DNA of 7,310 nucleotides from an uncultured cyanobacterium. GTDB lineage: Bacteria > Cyanobacteriota > Cyanobacteriia > PCC-6307 > Cyanobiaceae. Every line of letters begins with the position of its first letter. Positions within the stretch are counted from its first letter, which is position 1. A program made the position numbers and the translations under genes. The notes under the pieces are model-generated. The model saw nothing but the letters and a program-made list of their open reading frames with translations, had not been told where the DNA came from and did not search any database. This document shows positions 6,022-7,310 of the stretch, in pieces. Location: NCBI GenBank assembly GCA_903921295.1, contig CAIXOZ010000161.1, forward strand, positions 1 to 7,310, given 5' to 3'.

Positions 6022-6255
6022 ATGCTGGCTACCGTTCTGTCCTGGATCTGGGTTGTCAGCAGCTTGCTGTTGATCCTGAGTGTGCTGCTGCACAGCCCAA
6101 AAGGTGATGGCATGGGAGGTCTGGTCTCCAGCGGCGGCTCCATGTTCACCAGTGCCCGTAGCGCTGAGAACACACTCAACCGGATCAGCTGGACCCTGTT
6201 GTCTGTTTTTCTTGGCCTGGCCGTTGTGCTCAGTGCCGGCTGGATTCGCGGATAG
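6022..6255 (+). CDS. secG: preprotein translocase subunit SecG
   Basis: The 77-residue product has the two-helix SecG form: a hydrophobic helix at about residues 3-23, a Gly-rich polar loop HSPKGDGMGGLVSSGG (24-39) leading into SARSAENTLNRISW (44-57), and a second helix at about 56-73. SecG is the small accessory subunit of the SecYEG channel in the plasma membrane (and thylakoid membrane in cyanobacteria) and promotes SecA-driven export. Length and motif order are normal. The ATG at 6022 is preceded by GGGG at 6010-6013, eight bases away. It lies downstream of gpmI on the same strand. As I recall, groL/groES follow secG in several Prochlorococcus and Synechococcus genomes, but that is not the case in this window. 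Confidence 0.93.
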   Translation: MLATVLSWIWVVSSLLLILSVLLHSPKGDGMGGLVSSGGSMFTSARSAENTLNRISWTLLSVFLGLAVVLSAGWIRG

Positions 6256-6336
6256 GGCCAACCCCAGCCTGAGGCGGACAAACACCAACGAACGGCCAAG
6301 ATCCTTCCTGAACTTCAACCCCAATCTGAAGGCACT

Positions 6337-6468
6337 GTGAAGGCGATGAGACGATCAAGCCCCAGCCTCAACAACGCAGGCATCAATCGTCGCAACCCAC
6401 TGGAGAATCAGCATGAGGCCAAGAGACAGGACCGCTATCCGCTCCATGCAATGTCAGCCAGACCGTGA
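6337..6468 (+). CDS. doubtful small basic ORF (43 codons)
   Basis: From GTG 6337 (or ATG 6346, in frame) an open frame encodes a short, Arg/Asn-rich peptide starting MKAMRRSSPSLNNAG and ending at TGA 6466-6468. A weak GAAGG at 6328-6332 lies four bases before the GTG. The stop is followed within eight bases by a stable hairpin, which is the arrangement expected of a small transcription unit. Against it, the composition shows no domain or membrane helix, the start is weak, and short open frames are common by chance. No homologue is recognised. Confidence 0.15.
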   Translation: MKAMRRSSPSLNNAGINRRNPLENQHEAKRQDRYPLHAMSARP

Positions 6469-6475
6469 GATCTGA

Positions 6476-6496
6476 GAGAGCCTCGCGAAGGCTCTT
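6476..6496 (+). terminator. hairpin, possible terminator between secG and msrB
   Basis: AGAGCCT (6477-6483) and AGGCTCT (6489-6495) are exact reverse complements around the five-base loop CGCGA, and a G-U pair can extend the stem by one. The stem is followed by TTGCATG rather than a run of U, so intrinsic termination would be weak. It lies 221 bases after the secG stop and 141 before the msrB start, a place where a terminator for secG read-through would fit. It could act on either strand. Confidence 0.4.
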
Positions 6497-6621
6497 GCAT
6501 GAATCAATCGGCAGGCCTCTATCAAGGAAAACGGAGCACCACAAGGCCGGCGGCAACTTCAGTCTCCAACCCGGTGTCTTGGAGGGCATTGCTTCAGCCA
6601 CAAACAACGCCTCACAGAAAC

Positions 6622-6628
6622 AGGAGGT
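6622..6628 (+). promoter_or_regulatory. strong Shine-Dalgarno sequence that fixes the msrB start
   Basis: AGGAGGT, complementary to the 3' end of 16S rRNA, sits eight bases before ATG 6637. It is by far the best ribosome binding site in the window. It shows that translation begins at 6637 rather than at the ATG 46 codons upstream (6499) in the same frame. Confidence 0.85.
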
Positions 6629-6636
6629 CTTCAAAG

Positions 6637-7119
6637 ATGAACCGACGGATTTTTCTGCAACTTGCCACGTCTCTTGGGTTGCCATGGATGCGGACGATGC
6701 CCGCAGAGGCCGCAACCATCCAAGGGTCCTCGGATTGGAATCTCTCCGAAGCCGAGTGGAAACGTCGTCTCAGCCCAGGCGCATTTGCCGTACTTAGGAA
6801 GGAGAGCACCGAGCGTCCGTTCAGCAGTCCGCTGGTTGAAGAACACAGGCCCGGGCGCTATCACTGCGCCGGCTGCGACCTGCCACTGTTCAGCTCCAAG
6901 GCCAAGTACGAAAGCGGTACAGGCTGGCCCAGTTTCTGGGACAGCCTTCCAGGAGCGATCGGAACACGTATGGACCTGCGTCTGTTGATCCCCCGAACGG
7001 AATACCACTGCAAACGATGCGGAGGACATCAAGGTCACCGTTTCGGGGATGGACCACGACCGACGGGGTTGCGGTACTGCAACAACGGCATCGCCCTGCG
7101 CTTCCAGCCGCAGAGCTGA
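6637..7119 (+). CDS. msrB: peptide-methionine (R)-S-oxide reductase MsrB with Tat-like signal peptide
   Basis: The 160-residue product contains a complete MsrB domain, which reduces methionine-R-sulfoxide in oxidised proteins. Two CxxC pairs, C77/C80 (YHCAGC) and C125/C128 (YHCKRC), form the structural zinc site. YESGTGWPSFW (91-101), GHRFGDGP (133-140) and the catalytic C148 in GLRYCNNGIALRF complete the fold. The N-terminus NRRIFLQLATSLGL carries a twin-arginine motif, a short hydrophobic stretch and an AEA cleavage site near residue 25, suggesting export of the folded enzyme to the periplasm or thylakoid lumen. Position 95 is Thr where many MsrBs have the resolving Cys (SGCGWP), so this should be a 1-Cys type needing an external thiol partner, like the plant plastid MSRB1 type. 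The strong ribosome binding site fixes the start. It is followed by a GC-rich hairpin 14 bases after the stop and appears to be its own transcription unit. Confidence 0.93.
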   Translation: MNRRIFLQLATSLGLPWMRTMPAEAATIQGSSDWNLSEAEWKRRLSPGAFAVLRKESTERPFSSPLVEEHRPGRYHCAGCDLPLFSSKAKYESGTGWPSFWDSLPGAIGTRMDLRLLIPRTEYHCKRCGGHQGHRFGDGPRPTGLRYCNNGIALRFQPQS

Positions 7120-7133
7120 CGGTTGCGCCGGCC

Positions 7134-7151
7134 GGCGGCCCCCAGGCCGCC
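7134..7151 (+). terminator. GC-rich hairpin after msrB, possible terminator
   Basis: GGCGGCC (7134-7140) and GGCCGCC (7145-7151) are exact reverse complements around a CCCA loop, starting 14 bases after the msrB stop. The seven-base all-GC stem is stable, and its position suits a terminator, but it is followed by AGCCCCC and not by a U run. It is thus a U-less hairpin at best, or an mRNA 3' end stabiliser. The remaining bases to 7310 show no gene I can support. Confidence 0.35.
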
Positions 7152-7215
7152 AGCCCCCATCGGAAAGCCGCATCATCGGCGGTGCGGGTGATCAGCGCGG
7201 CTGAGCCGATCCAGC

Positions 7216-7231
7216 ACCTCACAACCTCACA
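7216..7231 (+). repeat. tandem duplication of an 8-mer
   Basis: ACCTCACA occurs twice head to tail (7216-7223 and 7224-7231) in the noncoding DNA after msrB. It is too short for a minisatellite and has no evident role; it may be a slippage product or a direct-repeat binding site. Confidence 0.5.
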
Positions 7232-7310
7232 CCCCTTGCGTCGCCACGGCCCTGGCATCCCCCCGCAACGCCGCAGAAACGAACACTCCATCTCAGGGGC
7301 GCAGAGGCCC

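Larger units (their letters stand above)
6256..6636. other. 381-bp gap between secG and msrB
   Basis: No convincing gene fills this gap. It lacks any tRNA-like T-loop signature and any CIRCE-type heat-shock operator (TTAGCACTC paired with GAGTGCTAA). What it holds is a weak 43-codon ORF (6337-6468), a hairpin immediately after it (6476-6496), and the msrB ribosome binding site at its right end. Longer frames crossing it overlap secG or msrB in other frames and look like shadows. Confidence 0.6.

Noticed and set aside
6499..6636. 46-codon N-terminal extension of msrB from ATG 6499
   Set aside because: The extension has no similarity to MsrB, while ATG 6637 has a perfect Shine-Dalgarno sequence and starts a coherent twin-arginine signal peptide.
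6890..7291. minus-strand open frame covering the msrB 3' half and the right-hand noncoding region, open to the window edge
   Set aside because: It runs antisense through the conserved MsrB core and its composition is Gly/Ala/Arg-rich without a domain; a partial gene entering from the right cannot be supported.
1..7310. CRISPR array, transposon ends, integrase or defence island
   Set aside because: No spaced direct repeats, transposase-like or integrase-like frames were seen; the recognisable genes are core housekeeping functions.

Overview
The window looks like a core chromosomal segment from a high-GC marine or brackish picocyanobacterium (Synechococcus or Cyanobium type). The evidence is a cyanobacterial-type RNA polymerase omega subunit followed by a DUF1818-like gene, the variable chain of ferredoxin-thioredoxin reductase (ftrV, confined to oxygenic phototrophs and their plastids), and SecG directly after gpmI. 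No transposase, integrase, CRISPR array, tRNA or rRNA was seen. This is housekeeping DNA rather than a mobile or defence island.

Layout. On the minus strand at the left edge are rpoZ (338-568) and, downstream of it, a DUF1818-like gene that runs off the window (1-283). Divergent from rpoZ across only 37 bp, a plus-strand group begins: an Hsp70-family ATPase with a shortened C-terminal part (606-2240), a single-pass membrane protein with degenerate TPR-like repeats (2272-3129), and ftrV (3194-3415). pyrR lies on the minus strand (3408-3998) and its stop overlaps that of ftrV tail to tail. The pyrR/gpmI divergent spacer holds two perfect inverted repeats. gpmI (4188-5852) and secG (6022-6255) follow on the plus strand. 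A 381-bp gap with a weak small-ORF candidate and a hairpin comes next. Then comes a Tat-signal-bearing methionine sulfoxide reductase B (6637-7119) with a textbook ribosome binding site, and 191 bp of GC-rich DNA with another hairpin.

How the genes work together. Most are independent housekeeping functions: transcription (rpoZ), light-linked redox control of enzymes (ftrV), pyrimidine metabolism (pyrR), lower glycolysis (gpmI), protein export (secG) and oxidised-protein repair (msrB). The only pair suggesting an undescribed functional unit is the reduced Hsp70-like protein with its membrane-anchored, repeat-containing neighbour. They sit 31 bp apart on the same strand and could form a chaperone plus membrane-partner module. 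This is inference from adjacency and domain content. No strikingly novel system is otherwise evident.
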